Shown here piece after piece: positions 9,748-19,512 of a stretch of DNA of 64,000 nt. This stretch comes from an uncultured Flavobacteriaceae bacterium (GTDB taxonomy: Bacteria; Bacteroidota; Bacteroidia; Flavobacteriales; Flavobacteriaceae). Within the stretch, counting starts at the first letter, position 1; every line of letters starts with the position of its first letter. Both the position numbers and the translations under genes were made by a program. The notes under the pieces are model-generated. The model was not told the origin of the DNA, made no database searches, and worked only from the letters and a program-made list of their open reading frames with translations. Location of the stretch: positions 31,530 to 95,529 of the forward strand of contig CANLCJ010000015.1 of NCBI GenBank assembly GCA_947489085.1, given 5' to 3'.

Positions 9748-12700
9748 ATGAAAATTAAACTACCCTATCTTATATGTAAATATCAAAAAAAACTCTGTTT
9801 AGTATTTTGCTTCATACTAAGTAGCACTATTAATTCTCAAACAATCTTTGATTTAACTGCAGGTAATGTTGTAGTAAATGAACCAGATTTTGTATCCGAA
9901 ACAGTAGATGGTATCACTGTAACCATTACCACTCGAAACAATGGTGCTAATAATACACTTTTTTTACAGAATTCTATATTTGGCACCAATGGCATTGCTG
10001 CTCACGATTCTTCTTCAAATAACTCGGAAGAAATGATTGTAACTTTTAGTCAACCTGTCGATGTAAGTACCATTACTGTTAACAGCACAAGAACCGAAAC
10101 CCGAACATTTACGTTTACTCCAACAGGTGGTAGCAATACTGCCGTCATGCAGACAGACACTTTTAATTCACCAACGGTGGTAACTTTAGACTTCGTAGAT
10201 GTAACTACCATTACCATAACATCAGATTTCCTTCAAGTTAATGCTGAGCAAATGATCTTCGATAGAGTAACTTTAGCTAGTACTAACAACCCTCCTACAG
10301 CTACTGCTCCCACAGCCCCCGTAGTTCTTGAAGACGCTAACAATGTACCTTTAACAGATAATATACAAGTAAGCGATGCAGATGGAGATGATCAAACAGT
10401 ATCATTAACCATAACAGGTGGTACATTAACAATAGGTACTGCTGGTATCACATTTGATGGTAGTGGTAACGGCTCTGCGTCTTTCACTGCACAAGGTACT
10501 CTAGCAAATATAAATGCAGCATTAGATGCAGCAACATTTACACCAACAACCGATCTTAATGGCACTAATGTAGGTACTATAGCTTTTGTATCTAATGATG
10601 GTACAGATGATAGTAATAATGCTAGTGTAACTTTCAATATAATAGCCGTAAACGATGAACCAAGTTTTACTCCAGGTGCTAACGAAACTGTAAACGAAGA
10701 CGCAGGAGCACAAACTGTAAACGCATGGGCTACGAGCTTGAATACAGGTGCTACTAACGAAAATGCCCAAACACTAAGCTTTACTGTAACAAACGATAAC
10801 AATGCACTTTTTAGTACTCAACCTGCTATAGATGCAAATGGTAACTTAACATATACACCTGCCAACGATGCTAGTGGTACTGCTACTGTTAGTGTTGTGT
10901 TAACTGATAATGGTGGGACTGCTAATGGTGGTGATGACACATTCGCTACACAACAATTTACTATTACTGTAAATTCTGTAAACGACGAACCTAGCTTTAC
11001 TGCTGGTGCTGACGAAACTGTAAACGAAGACGCAGGAACACAAACTGTAAACGCATGGGCTACTGGCTTAAACACAGGTGCTACCAACGAAAGCGCTCAA
11101 ACACTAAGCTTTGCTGTAACAAACGATAACAATACACTTTTTAGCGTACAACCTGCTGTAGATGCCAATGGCAACTTAACATATACACCTGCCAACGATG
11201 CTAATGGTACAGCTACTGTTAGTGTTGTGTTAACTGATAATGGTGGTACGGCCAATGGTGGTGACGACACATTCGCTACACAAACTTTCGATATCATAGT
11301 AAATCCTGTAAACGACGAACCTAGCTTTACTGCTGGTGCTGACGAAACTGTAAACGAAGACGCAGGAGCACAAACTGTAAACGCATGGGCTACTGGCTTA
11401 AATACAGGTGCTACCAACGAAAGCGCTCAAACACTAAGCTTTGCTGTAACAAACGATAACAATGCACTTTTTAGTGCGCAACCTGCTATAGATGCCAATG
11501 GCAACTTAACATATACACCTGCCAACGATGCTAGTGGTACTGCTACTGTTAGTGTTGTGTTATCTGATAATGGTGGTACAGCCAATGGTGGTGACGACAC
11601 ATTCGCTACACAAACTTTCGATATCACTGTTAATCCTGTTAACGACGAACCTAGCTTTACTGCTGGTGCTGACGAAACTGTAAACGAAGACGCAGGAGCA
11701 CAAACTGTAAACGCATGGGCTACGAGCTTAAATACAGGTGCTACTAACGAAAGTGCTCAAACACTAAGCTTTGCTGTAACAAACGATAACAATACACTTT
11801 TTAGTGCGCAACCTGCTATAGATGCCAATGGCAACTTAACATATACACCTGCCAACGATGCTAGTGGTACTGCTACTGTTAGTGTTGTGTTATCTGATGA
11901 TGGTGGTACAGCCAATGGTGGTGACGACACATTCGCTACCCAACAATTTACTATTACTGTTAATCCTGTTAACGACGAACCTAGCTTTACTGCTGGTGCT
12001 GACGAAACTGTAAACGAAGACGCAGGAACACAAACTGTAAACGCATGGGCTACGAGCTTAAATACAGGTGCTACTAATGAAAGCGCTCAAACACTAAGCT
12101 TTACCGTAACAAACAATAACAATGCACTCTTTAGCGCACAACCTGCTATTAGTGCCAGTGGAAACTTAACATATACACCTGCCGATGATGCTAGTGGTAC
12201 TGCTACTGTTAGTGTTGTGTTATCTGATAATGGTGGGACTGCTAATGGTGGTGATGACACATTCGCTACCCAACAATTTACTATTACTGTAAATTCTGTA
12301 AACGACGAACCTAGCTTTACCGCTGGTGCTGACGAAACTGTAAACGAAGACGCAGGAGCACAAACTGTAAACGCATGGGCTACGAGCTTGAATACAGGTG
12401 CTACTAACGAAAGTGCTCAAACACTAAGCTTTGCTGTAACAAACGATAACAATACACTTTTTAGCGTACAACCTGCTGTAGATGCCAGTGGTAACTTAAC
12501 ATATACACCTGCCGATGATGCTAGTGGTACTGCTACTGTTAGTGTTGTTTTATCTGATGATGGTGGTACAGCCAATGGTGGTGACGACACATTCGCTACA
12601 CAAACTTTCGATATCACTGTTAATCCTGTTAACGACGAACCTAGCTTTACTGCTGGTGCTGACGAAACTGTAAACGAAGACGCAGGAACACAAATCATAA

Positions 12701-13536
12701 ACGCATGGGCTACAAGCATAGACGCCGGAGCTACAAATGAAAGCGCACAAATACTCAGTTTTACTGTAACCAACGATAACAATGCACTTTTTAGTGTACA
12801 ACCTGCTATAGACGCCAGTGGTAACTTAACATATACACCTGCCGATGATGCTAGTGGTACTGCTACTGTTAGTGTTGTTTTATCTGATAATGGTGGCACA
12901 GCCAATGGTGGTGACGACACATTCGCTACACAAACTTTCGATATCACTGTGAACCCTGTTAACGATGCTCCAAGTTTTACGCTAGGTGAAGACCAAACTG
13001 TTGTTGAAAACGCTGGGACACAAACTGTAAATGCGTGGGCAACTAATATTACTGCGGGACCTTCAGACGAAAGTGATCAAGCCTTATCTTTTAGCATAGT
13101 ATCTAATGATAATTCTGCTTTATTTAGTTCTCAACCAACTATCGATGCTATTAATGGTAATCTAACATACACTCCAGCAAATGGTATTATTGGATCTGCA
13201 ACCATAACCGTAGAACTAATTGATAATGGCGGTACTGCCAATGGTGGAGTTACTACTTCTCAACAAGTTCAATTTACTATTACTGTAACACCATCGTTAA
13301 GTACCACAGAAATATCTCAAACAAGCTTTACTTTTATAAATCCTGTAAAAGAAATTTTAAAAATAAACGGGGGCTTAGATATAGATAGTATAACCCTATA
13401 CAATCTTTCTGGATCTAAAGTAGCCGCTTCAAATGGCGACACTTTAAATGTACAAGATATAGCATCTGGTATGTATATCGCTTCTATTTTAACCAGTAAT
13501 GGCAAACTTAAAACCATTAAAATAGTTAAAGAATAA
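9748..13536 (+). CDS. Large repetitive T9SS-secreted surface protein with cadherin/Ig-like repeats
   Basis: The 1262-residue protein starts with a signal peptide (about 1-30, ending INSQ). A beta-rich region (31-180) and one cadherin-like domain (about 185-300, with ISVSDADGDD-type acidic motifs) follow. Then come eight tandem units of 110 residues from residue 302, each beginning NDEPSFT and containing NEDAG and NGGDDTFAT. The first seven are almost identical; the eighth has diverged. The last 80 residues resemble a type A T9SS sorting domain (ITLYNLSGSKV, then SGMYIASI). Acidic Asp/Asn-rich repeats suggest calcium-stiffened stalk domains of an adhesin, an inference from similar proteins. 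It is exported through the outer membrane by T9SS if the tail is functional. Confidence 0.85.
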   Translation: MKIKLPYLICKYQKKLCLVFCFILSSTINSQTIFDLTAGNVVVNEPDFVSETVDGITVTITTRNNGANNTLFLQNSIFGTNGIAAHDSSSNNSEEMIVTFSQPVDVSTITVNSTRTETRTFTFTPTGGSNTAVMQTDTFNSPTVVTLDFVDVTTITITSDFLQVNAEQMIFDRVTLASTNNPPTATAPTAPVVLEDANNVPLTDNIQVSDADGDDQTVSLTITGGTLTIGTAGITFDGSGNGSASFTAQGTLANINAALDAATFTPTTDLNGTNVGTIAFVSNDGTDDSNNASVTFNIIAVNDEPSFTPGANETVNEDAGAQTVNAWATSLNTGATNENAQTLSFTVTNDNNALFSTQPAIDANGNLTYTPANDASGTATVSVVLTDNGGTANGGDDTFATQQFTITVNSVNDEPSFTAGADETVNEDAGTQTVNAWATGLNTGATNESAQTLSFAVTNDNNTLFSVQPAVDANGNLTYTPANDANGTATVSVVLTDNGGTANGGDDTFATQTFDIIVNPVNDEPSFTAGADETVNEDAGAQTVNAWATGLNTGATNESAQTLSFAVTNDNNALFSAQPAIDANGNLTYTPANDASGTATVSVVLSDNGGTANGGDDTFATQTFDITVNPVNDEPSFTAGADETVNEDAGAQTVNAWATSLNTGATNESAQTLSFAVTNDNNTLFSAQPAIDANGNLTYTPANDASGTATVSVVLSDDGGTANGGDDTFATQQFTITVNPVNDEPSFTAGADETVNEDAGTQTVNAWATSLNTGATNESAQTLSFTVTNNNNALFSAQPAISASGNLTYTPADDASGTATVSVVLSDNGGTANGGDDTFATQQFTITVNSVNDEPSFTAGADETVNEDAGAQTVNAWATSLNTGATNESAQTLSFAVTNDNNTLFSVQPAVDASGNLTYTPADDASGTATVSVVLSDDGGTANGGDDTFATQTFDITVNPVNDEPSFTAGADETVNEDAGTQIINAWATSIDAGATNESAQILSFTVTNDNNALFSVQPAIDASGNLTYTPADDASGTATVSVVLSDNGGTANGGDDTFATQTFDITVNPVNDAPSFTLGEDQTVVENAGTQTVNAWATNITAGPSDESDQALSFSIVSNDNSALFSSQPTIDAINGNLTYTPANGIIGSATITVELIDNGGTANGGVTTSQQVQFTITVTPSLSTTEISQTSFTFINPVKEILKINGGLDIDSITLYNLSGSKVAASNGDTLNVQDIASGMYIASILTSNGKLKTIKIVKE
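10651..13290 (+). repeat. Eight in-frame tandem repeats of 330 bp
   Basis: Units start at 10651, 10981, 11311, 11641, 11971, 12301, 12631 and 12961, always exactly 330 bases apart (110 codons). Units 1-7 are near-identical even at synonymous sites; unit 8 is divergent and a few codons longer. The DNA-level identity points to recent duplication or gene conversion. Confidence 0.95.
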
Positions 13537-13560
13537 GTTTTAAATTTAGACCGATATACA

Positions 13561-13595
13561 ATAAGGCACTACTAAAAGTAGTGCCTTATTTTTTT
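13561..13595 (+). terminator. Rho-independent terminator after the repeat protein gene
   Basis: A perfect 13-bp stem (13561-13573 with 13577-13589) with an AAA loop is followed by a T-run, 24 bases after the stop codon. The remaining bases to 13821 hold a short palindrome (13606-13619) and a weak -7-like TATATTTA at 13792-13799 before asnS. Confidence 0.92.
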
Positions 13596-13821
13596 AGTAC
13601 TTTTTAGGTGCAAGCACCTTGACCTAGACAAAAACACTCTAGTATTTTCCAAATGCTGCTACGCCGCTTTATCTTAATGTGTCCACTAAATCTATGTAGG
13701 TAATAACCATCTTAAGACTCAGTGTTTGTTTAGCACGAAAAAATATGTGTTTTTTACGTTTTCGCTTTAAAACAATATTACTTGAAACTAGTATATTTAC
13801 TATTCCAAAACTAATATAGAT

Positions 13822-15255
13822 ATGCAAAAATATGCTGTTTCCGATATATTACAACGAAAAAACAAATCGCCCGAAGTAACATTAAATGGTTGGGTTAGAA
13901 CCTTTAGAGCAAATCGTTTTATAGCATTAAACGACGGTTCCACTCTAAGTAACATTCAATGTGTTGTAGATTTCGAAAATACAGACGAAGCGCTGTTAAA
14001 ACGCATTACAACTGGAGCCGCTTTAGAAATTAAGGGAGACGTTGTAGAAAGTAAAGGCAAAGGCCAAGAGGTAGAAGTTCTAGTAACGGCGCTAACTGTG
14101 TTAGGAGATTCAGATCCTAACACCTACCCCATACAACCTAAAAAACATTCTTTTGAGTTTTTAAGAGAAAATGCACATTTACGCACAAGAACCAGCACAT
14201 TTAGTGCTATTATGCGGTTACGCTCCACATTATCTTTTGCCATACACAACTATTTTAACAGCAATGGATTTTATTACATGCACGCCCCCATTATTACAGG
14301 AAGCGATGCAGAGGGCGCTGGCGAAATGTTTAGAGTAACAAAATTAGATGCCAAAACCCCGCCTCTACATGAAAATGGCACTGTAGATTATACCAAAGAT
14401 TTTTTTGGAAAAGAGACCAATCTCACGGTTTCTGGTCAACTAGAAGCAGAGACCTACGCAATGTCTCTTGGTAAAGTATACACCTTTGGTCCCACATTTA
14501 GAGCAGAAAACTCTAATACTTCTAGACATTTGTCTGAATTCTGGATGGTAGAGCCAGAAGTAGCGTTTATGGACTTACCAGGAAATATGGATCTAGCTGA
14601 AGATTTCTTAAAGTACGTTTTAAAATATGTTTTAGAACACAATAAAGAAGACTTAGAGTTTTTAGAACAGCGCTTGGCCGCAGAAGAAAAAAACAAGCCT
14701 CAAGCAGAGCGCAGCCCCATGCCTCTAATAGACAAAATAAATTTTGTAATAGAAAACAATTTTAAACGCGTAAGCTATACAGAAGCCATAGACATTTTAC
14801 GCAATTGCAAGCCCAATAAAAAGAAAAAATTTAAATACCTTATAGAAGATTGGGGTGCCGATTTACAAAGTGAACATGAACGTTTTCTGGTAGAAAAACA
14901 CTTTAAATGTCCCGTTATTTTATTCGATTATCCCGCTGATATTAAAGCATTTTATATGCGATTAAATGACGATGGAAAAACTGTGCGTGCCATGGATATT
15001 TTATTTCCTGGTATAGGCGAAATGGTTGGAGGCTCTCAACGCGAAGAACGTTTAGATGTGCTTAAAGCTAAGATGGCTGCATTAAATATACCAGAAGAAG
15101 AACTTTGGTGGTATTTAGATTTGCGCAAGTTTGGCACCGCCGTACATTCTGGTTTCGGACTTGGTTTTGAACGACTTGTAATGTTTATAACTGGCGTAAC
15201 GAATATAAGAGATGTTATCCCTTTTCCTAGAACGCCACAAAATGCTGCTTTTTAA
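13822..15255 (+). CDS. asnS: Asparaginyl-tRNA synthetase
   Basis: This cytoplasmic class IIb enzyme charges tRNA-Asn with asparagine. The 477-residue protein has the N-terminal OB fold that recognises the anticodon (about 15-105) and the class II catalytic core. Motif 2 lies around FGPTFRAENS (about 220-232) and motif 3 is GFGLGFERLVMF near the C-terminus. The SGQLEAE segment upstream of motif 2 is typical of AsnRS rather than AspRS. Length is as usual for bacteria. It is followed after 88 bases by rpoN on the same strand, an order that recurs in flavobacteria. Confidence 0.97.
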   Translation: MQKYAVSDILQRKNKSPEVTLNGWVRTFRANRFIALNDGSTLSNIQCVVDFENTDEALLKRITTGAALEIKGDVVESKGKGQEVEVLVTALTVLGDSDPNTYPIQPKKHSFEFLRENAHLRTRTSTFSAIMRLRSTLSFAIHNYFNSNGFYYMHAPIITGSDAEGAGEMFRVTKLDAKTPPLHENGTVDYTKDFFGKETNLTVSGQLEAETYAMSLGKVYTFGPTFRAENSNTSRHLSEFWMVEPEVAFMDLPGNMDLAEDFLKYVLKYVLEHNKEDLEFLEQRLAAEEKNKPQAERSPMPLIDKINFVIENNFKRVSYTEAIDILRNCKPNKKKKFKYLIEDWGADLQSEHERFLVEKHFKCPVILFDYPADIKAFYMRLNDDGKTVRAMDILFPGIGEMVGGSQREERLDVLKAKMAALNIPEEELWWYLDLRKFGTAVHSGFGLGFERLVMFITGVTNIRDVIPFPRTPQNAAF

Positions 15256-15343
15256 AATGAGTTTGGCACAACTTTTTCATTGTAAGCTTTGTTACAATAG
15301 TTTTATACTTTTTTATTTAACTTAGCACTAAACCAATCAGCCC

Positions 15344-16807
15344 ATGCTTAAACAACATTTACAGTTTAAATTATCGCAAAAACTTTCACCTCAACAAATT
15401 CAGCTTATGAAGTTGATTCAATTGCCTACTCAAGCTTTTGAACAACGTTTAAAACAAGAATTAGAAGAAAACCCTGCCTTAGAGGGTGGTAAAGAAGAAG
15501 CTGCCAATGAGTTTGATGCAGATTTAGATAATAGTGCTGCAAATGATATTAATGATAATGAAACCATTAATGCCGAAGATATTAATGTAGACGAATATTT
15601 AAGCGATGATGAAATACCCGATTACCGCACCCATGCCAATAATTACAGTAGCGACGACGATGAAAAATCGGTTCCTTATGCCGCAGGCACCTCGTTTACA
15701 CAACACTTAATAAATCAATTAAACACCTATAGACTCTCTGAAGAAGAACGCGATATTGCAGAATTTCTTGTTGGGAGCGTTGACGAAAGCGGCTATATTA
15801 GGCGTTCGCTTTCAGATATTATGGACGATTTGGCATTTACACAAAATATTTATACCACAGAGGATAAAATAGACGGTGTTTTAAAAATTGTGCATCAATT
15901 AGATCCTGCAGGTGTTGGAGCACGAAACTTACAAGAGTGTTTAAGCATACAATTACATCGCAAAGAAAAAACACCCGATACCGATTTGGCTATTGCTATT
16001 ATTGATACTGCTTTCGATGCCTTTACAAAAAAACATTATAAAAAATTATTACAAAAGTTCGACATTTCTGAAGTACAGCTTAAAGACGCTATTACAGAAG
16101 TAGAGCATTTAAACCCCAAACCTGGCGGTTCTTACTCTGGCAATAACCGTATAGTAGAACACGTAGTACCAGATTTTGCCATTAAAATTGTAGATGGCGA
16201 ATTAGAACTTACTCTTAATGGAAGAAACGCACCCGAGCTTCACGTCTCTAGAGAATACAATAATATGCTTAAAGGCTATAAGGACACTAAAGACAAGAGT
16301 AAATCTCAAAAAGACGCTGTACTTTTTATAAAACAAAAATTAGATGCTGCTAAATGGTTTATTGAAGCCATAAAGCAACGCCAGCAAACTTTATTCGTTA
16401 CCATGAGTGCTATAATGCACTACCAACAAAATTATTTTTTAACAGGAGATGAGCGTCAACTCAAACCCATGATTTTAAAAGATATTGCAGACGAAATCGA
16501 TATGGATGTCTCTACGGTTTCTAGGGTAGCAAATAGTAAATATGTAGATACACCATATGGCACTAAGTTGATTAAAGAGTTCTTTTCTGAATCTATGAAG
16601 AACGACCAAGGCGAAGACGTATCTACAAGAGAAATTAAAAAAATATTAGAAACCGTTATCGAAGAAGAAAACAAAAAGAAACCGCTAACAGATGAAGCCT
16701 TAGCAAAAATTTTAAAAGAAAAAGGCTATCCTATAGCCAGAAGAACAGTTGCCAAATACAGAGAACAATTAGACATTCCTGTAGCACGTTTAAGAAAAAA
16801 GATATGA
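15344..16807 (+). CDS. rpoN: RNA polymerase sigma-54 factor
   Basis: Sigma-54 directs RNA polymerase to -24/-12 promoters and needs AAA+ activators. The 487-residue protein shows region I (about 1-50, Gln-rich: LSPQQIQLMKLIQLPTQAFEQ), an acidic region II (about 55-105), the core-binding domain, a helix-turn-helix around STVSRVANSKYV (about 390-402) and the RpoN box ARRTVAKYRE near residues 466-475. All elements are present, so it should be functional. No activator gene is seen in the window. Its stop codon overlaps the start of the next gene (ATGA at 16804-16807), implying translational coupling. Confidence 0.97.
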   Translation: MLKQHLQFKLSQKLSPQQIQLMKLIQLPTQAFEQRLKQELEENPALEGGKEEAANEFDADLDNSAANDINDNETINAEDINVDEYLSDDEIPDYRTHANNYSSDDDEKSVPYAAGTSFTQHLINQLNTYRLSEEERDIAEFLVGSVDESGYIRRSLSDIMDDLAFTQNIYTTEDKIDGVLKIVHQLDPAGVGARNLQECLSIQLHRKEKTPDTDLAIAIIDTAFDAFTKKHYKKLLQKFDISEVQLKDAITEVEHLNPKPGGSYSGNNRIVEHVVPDFAIKIVDGELELTLNGRNAPELHVSREYNNMLKGYKDTKDKSKSQKDAVLFIKQKLDAAKWFIEAIKQRQQTLFVTMSAIMHYQQNYFLTGDERQLKPMILKDIADEIDMDVSTVSRVANSKYVDTPYGTKLIKEFFSESMKNDQGEDVSTREIKKILETVIEEENKKKPLTDEALAKILKEKGYPIARRTVAKYREQLDIPVARLRKKI

Positions 16808-17412
16808 TGCATCGCGTCTTAAAAAGTATTTCTGTTATTTTTCACCCCCTAATAATGCCTGTTTTTGGCGTTATTTTTTACTTTTTAAATGCCCCGAGGT
16901 ATGTCGACACCAATATAATTTGGGCCAAAGTTATCTCCCTGTCCATACTTACCATAATTCTGCCTTTACTACTTTATTTGCTCCTTAAAATAACTGGCAA
17001 GGTCAACTCAATTTATTTAAAAAGTGTAAACGAGCGTGTTTTCCCTTTAATCTTAAATGCTCTAGTTATTATACTTACGCTTAGAACCGTGTTTAGAAAC
17101 CATGTTTATATTGAGTTATATTATTTTTTCGTTGGTATTCTAGTTTCTACATTAGCTTGTTTAATACTTGCGTTATTTAAGTTTAAAGCCAGCATACACA
17201 TGATTGCCATTTGTGGGGTTTTCATGTTTTTTATTACACTTAGCATACACTTTGGCATAAATATAAACACCACACTGGCGTTAATGGCCATCGCTATTGG
17301 AGCTGTAGCCACATCGCGTTTGCACTTAAAGGCGCATACGCCTCAAGAACTTATCATGGGTATGGTAATAGGGCTGTTTCCGCAATTGGTTCTAGTTCCC
17401 TATTGGTTGTAA
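16804..17412 (+). CDS. PAP2-like integral membrane protein
   Basis: The 202-residue protein has about six hydrophobic helices. The motif SRLHLKAHTPQE (S171, R172, H178) fits the third PAP2 signature SR-x5-H-x3-D except for Glu at the last position. KASIH around residue 126 may stand for the second motif (PSGH), and KSVNERVFP around residue 75 for the first. This points to a distant relative of lipid or undecaprenyl pyrophosphate phosphatases, but the degenerate motifs leave activity doubtful. The start ATG overlaps the rpoN stop by four bases; a second ATG follows at 16807. It converges with the porT-like gene 47 bases downstream. Confidence 0.65.
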   Translation: MMHRVLKSISVIFHPLIMPVFGVIFYFLNAPRYVDTNIIWAKVISLSILTIILPLLLYLLLKITGKVNSIYLKSVNERVFPLILNALVIILTLRTVFRNHVYIELYYFFVGILVSTLACLILALFKFKASIHMIAICGVFMFFITLSIHFGININTTLALMAIAIGAVATSRLHLKAHTPQELIMGMVIGLFPQLVLVPYWL

Positions 17413-17459
17413 GCCTAATACACTCTTTTTTTAATGCTTACTCTATTCTGCTAAAAACA

Positions 17460-18158
17460 CTAAAGAATGTAAAAAAGTAAGCCTAATTTTAAGGTGCTTA
17501 CATTTAAAACAGCCCCCTCTCCTTGCAGCCTTGCATTAGAAAATATGGAATTTAAACCATAGTAGGCATAAATATTCCACGTATTGTACCCTAAACTCAA
17601 TGTAGGGCCGTATTGAAATTTGTTATAATTATCAATATCGCTAAAACTAAAATCCTCAGAATCTCCCTCAAACTTACTTCTATTATTAAAAACATAGCCC
17701 AATTTTGCACCTACATATACGCGCCAAAATTTGTAGGTACTCGCAGTAGATGTGCGCCACCTAAACTCTATAGGAAGCTCTAAGACATGTTCTGAAAATT
17801 TATTTCTACTAAAATCATCTTGCTCCTCACCTAAAATGCTAAAATTAAAATCGTCCTGTGCGTCTCTATTTATCAATAAGTTTTGGTTGTACGAATTTGT
17901 AGAATATCCCAACCCTATACCAATGGCTACATTGCGCTGCTTATTAAGAGGGATATCTTTTATAATTCCTAGATGAAACCCCAGAGAAAACCCTGTCTGT
18001 TTTAAATCTGAAGGTTTGTTAATAAGTACATTATACGTAGTACCTATGTAAAATTGATCTTCCTTATACAGGCTATCTTTAACTTTACTCGCATAAGATT
18101 GGGATAACAAAGGTGTTACATAGGTTAAGCTTATTAAAACGATAAGATAGTATTTCAT
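17460..18158 (-). CDS. porT: PorT-family outer-membrane beta-barrel protein (T9SS-associated)
   Basis: The 232-residue protein has a signal peptide (about 1-19, ending LLSQS) and alternating beta strands ending in an aromatic/hydrophobic C-terminal strand (LKLGLLFYIL), as in small outer-membrane barrels. Size, N-terminal region and position next to asnS-rpoN fit flavobacterial PorT/SprT, a protein required for type IX secretion and gliding. PorT is poorly conserved, so another porin-like barrel of the same fold remains possible. It is downstream of umuC on the minus strand with a 38-base gap. Secreted T9SS cargo proteins elsewhere in the window make a secretion role sensible. Confidence 0.7.
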   Translation of the reverse strand: MKYYLIVLISLTYVTPLLSQSYASKVKDSLYKEDQFYIGTTYNVLINKPSDLKQTGFSLGFHLGIIKDIPLNKQRNVAIGIGLGYSTNSYNQNLLINRDAQDDFNFSILGEEQDDFSRNKFSEHVLELPIEFRWRTSTASTYKFWRVYVGAKLGYVFNNRSKFEGDSEDFSFSDIDNYNKFQYGPTLSLGYNTWNIYAYYGLNSIFSNARLQGEGAVLNVSTLKLGLLFYIL

Positions 18159-18196
18159 AATGTGTATCTGTTTCTACCAGTTAACATGTGCCTTTT

Positions 18197-19453
18197 TTAT
18201 TTCACCACAATAATGTCTTCAATATTTGTAGTATATCTTGGAGACAAACGCTCCTGGCGCATCTTCCAAGTGCGTTTTAAATCTTGATTTGCCAACTTTA
18301 CTTTATTACCCGCATATTTTTCGTTTAAACTATCTATGGCTTGCATTAAAGGTTTGTGCTTTGGATTTTCTTTATTAAAAAGCTGTAACTGGTGATTGCT
18401 TGTAGGTACTAATCCCATAACAATAACACCAGCGCGTTTGTATTTAACACCTGTTTTAAATATCTGTTTTGCTATTTTCACAGCTTCTCGGCTAATAATT
18501 AAACTAGAGTCCGTGGAGTAGGCCAAAGAAACTACTCTACTTTCTCTATGTTGTAATGTGCCTTTATTATGTTTATCACTTTGCAGCGATACATAAACCA
18601 TATTACAACTAGAACCCTGTTTTCTCAATTTTTCTGCACAGCGCACCGCAAAGGTAGATACTCGTTCTTTAATATTGTCTACATCAGAATAAGTGTTCTC
18701 AAAACTTCTTGTTGTAGCAATAGCGCGCTTAGTTTTTATTTCGTCTAGCTGAATTTTAGAGGTACCCTCCAAATCCTTTTTTAACTTCCACCCTGTTATG
18801 GTAAACTGCTTACGCACCCACTCGTCTGGCAATAGTGTAAAATCGTATGCTGTTTTGCAGCCCCTAGCTTTTAAGCGTTTTTGCAAACCATGGCCTAAAC
18901 CCCACACATCTTCAAGTTTTAACCATTTTAGAGCTTTAACCCTTTTGGCTTCAGAGTCTATAACATACACTCCACTTGTAGCTTCTGGAAATTTTCTTGC
19001 GATCTTGTTTGCTGCTTTACTTAGTGCCTTAGTGGGTGCAATACCTACACAGGTGGGAATACCTGTCCATTTTAAGATACGCTGGCGTATTTTAGTACCA
19101 TATGCCTCAAAATTACAAGCATTAAAACCCTTGAACTCTAAAAAAGCCTCGTCTATACTATACACCTCTACATCTGGAGTAAACTGCTCTAAAATGCGCA
19201 TTACGCGATGGCTCATATCGCCGTACAAAGGATAATTAGAAGACAATACTTTAATACCATTAGCCTTACAAAACGCTTCCCATTTAAAAATAGGCGCGCC
19301 CATAGGCAGTTTAAGGGCTTTGGCTTCGTCGCTTCTAGAGATAACACAGCCGTCGTTATTGCTTAAAATAGCTACTGGCTTATTTTGCAAGTTAGGATTA
19401 AATACCCGCTCGCAAGAGGCATAAAAATTATTACAATCTACTAGGGCAAACAT
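18197..19453 (-). CDS. umuC: Y-family translesion DNA polymerase, UmuC
   Basis: UmuC is the catalytic subunit of DNA polymerase V and copies past DNA lesions. The 418-residue protein has the palm motif ALVDCNNFYASCE with D6, and YSIDEAFLEF with D101 and E102, the metal-binding acids. Thumb and little-finger regions follow, then the C-terminal DUF4113 tail ending near LSPRYTT, typical of UmuC. The cofactor gene umuD, usually directly upstream, is absent here; the upstream neighbour is a DUF3157 gene 59 bases away. UmuD may be encoded elsewhere. No LexA-like palindrome was recognised upstream. Confidence 0.94.
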   Translation of the reverse strand: MFALVDCNNFYASCERVFNPNLQNKPVAILSNNDGCVISRSDEAKALKLPMGAPIFKWEAFCKANGIKVLSSNYPLYGDMSHRVMRILEQFTPDVEVYSIDEAFLEFKGFNACNFEAYGTKIRQRILKWTGIPTCVGIAPTKALSKAANKIARKFPEATSGVYVIDSEAKRVKALKWLKLEDVWGLGHGLQKRLKARGCKTAYDFTLLPDEWVRKQFTITGWKLKKDLEGTSKIQLDEIKTKRAIATTRSFENTYSDVDNIKERVSTFAVRCAEKLRKQGSSCNMVYVSLQSDKHNKGTLQHRESRVVSLAYSTDSSLIISREAVKIAKQIFKTGVKYKRAGVIVMGLVPTSNHQLQLFNKENPKHKPLMQAIDSLNEKYAGNKVKLANQDLKRTWKMRQERLSPRYTTNIEDIIVVK

Positions 19454-19512
19454 GATATAAAGTTAACGCATTTTAATTGTTTTACATACGGCAATACCCC
19501 CAAAAATTCCTC

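Noticed and set aside
10392..12947. Several long minus-strand ORFs within the repeat region
   Set aside because: They are mirror frames of the biased 330-bp repeats and recur with the same period; no signal peptide or domain, and the plus-strand frame is clearly coding.
10651..13290. CRISPR-like array because of regular spacing
   Set aside because: Repeats are 330 bases long, coding and contiguous with no spacers.
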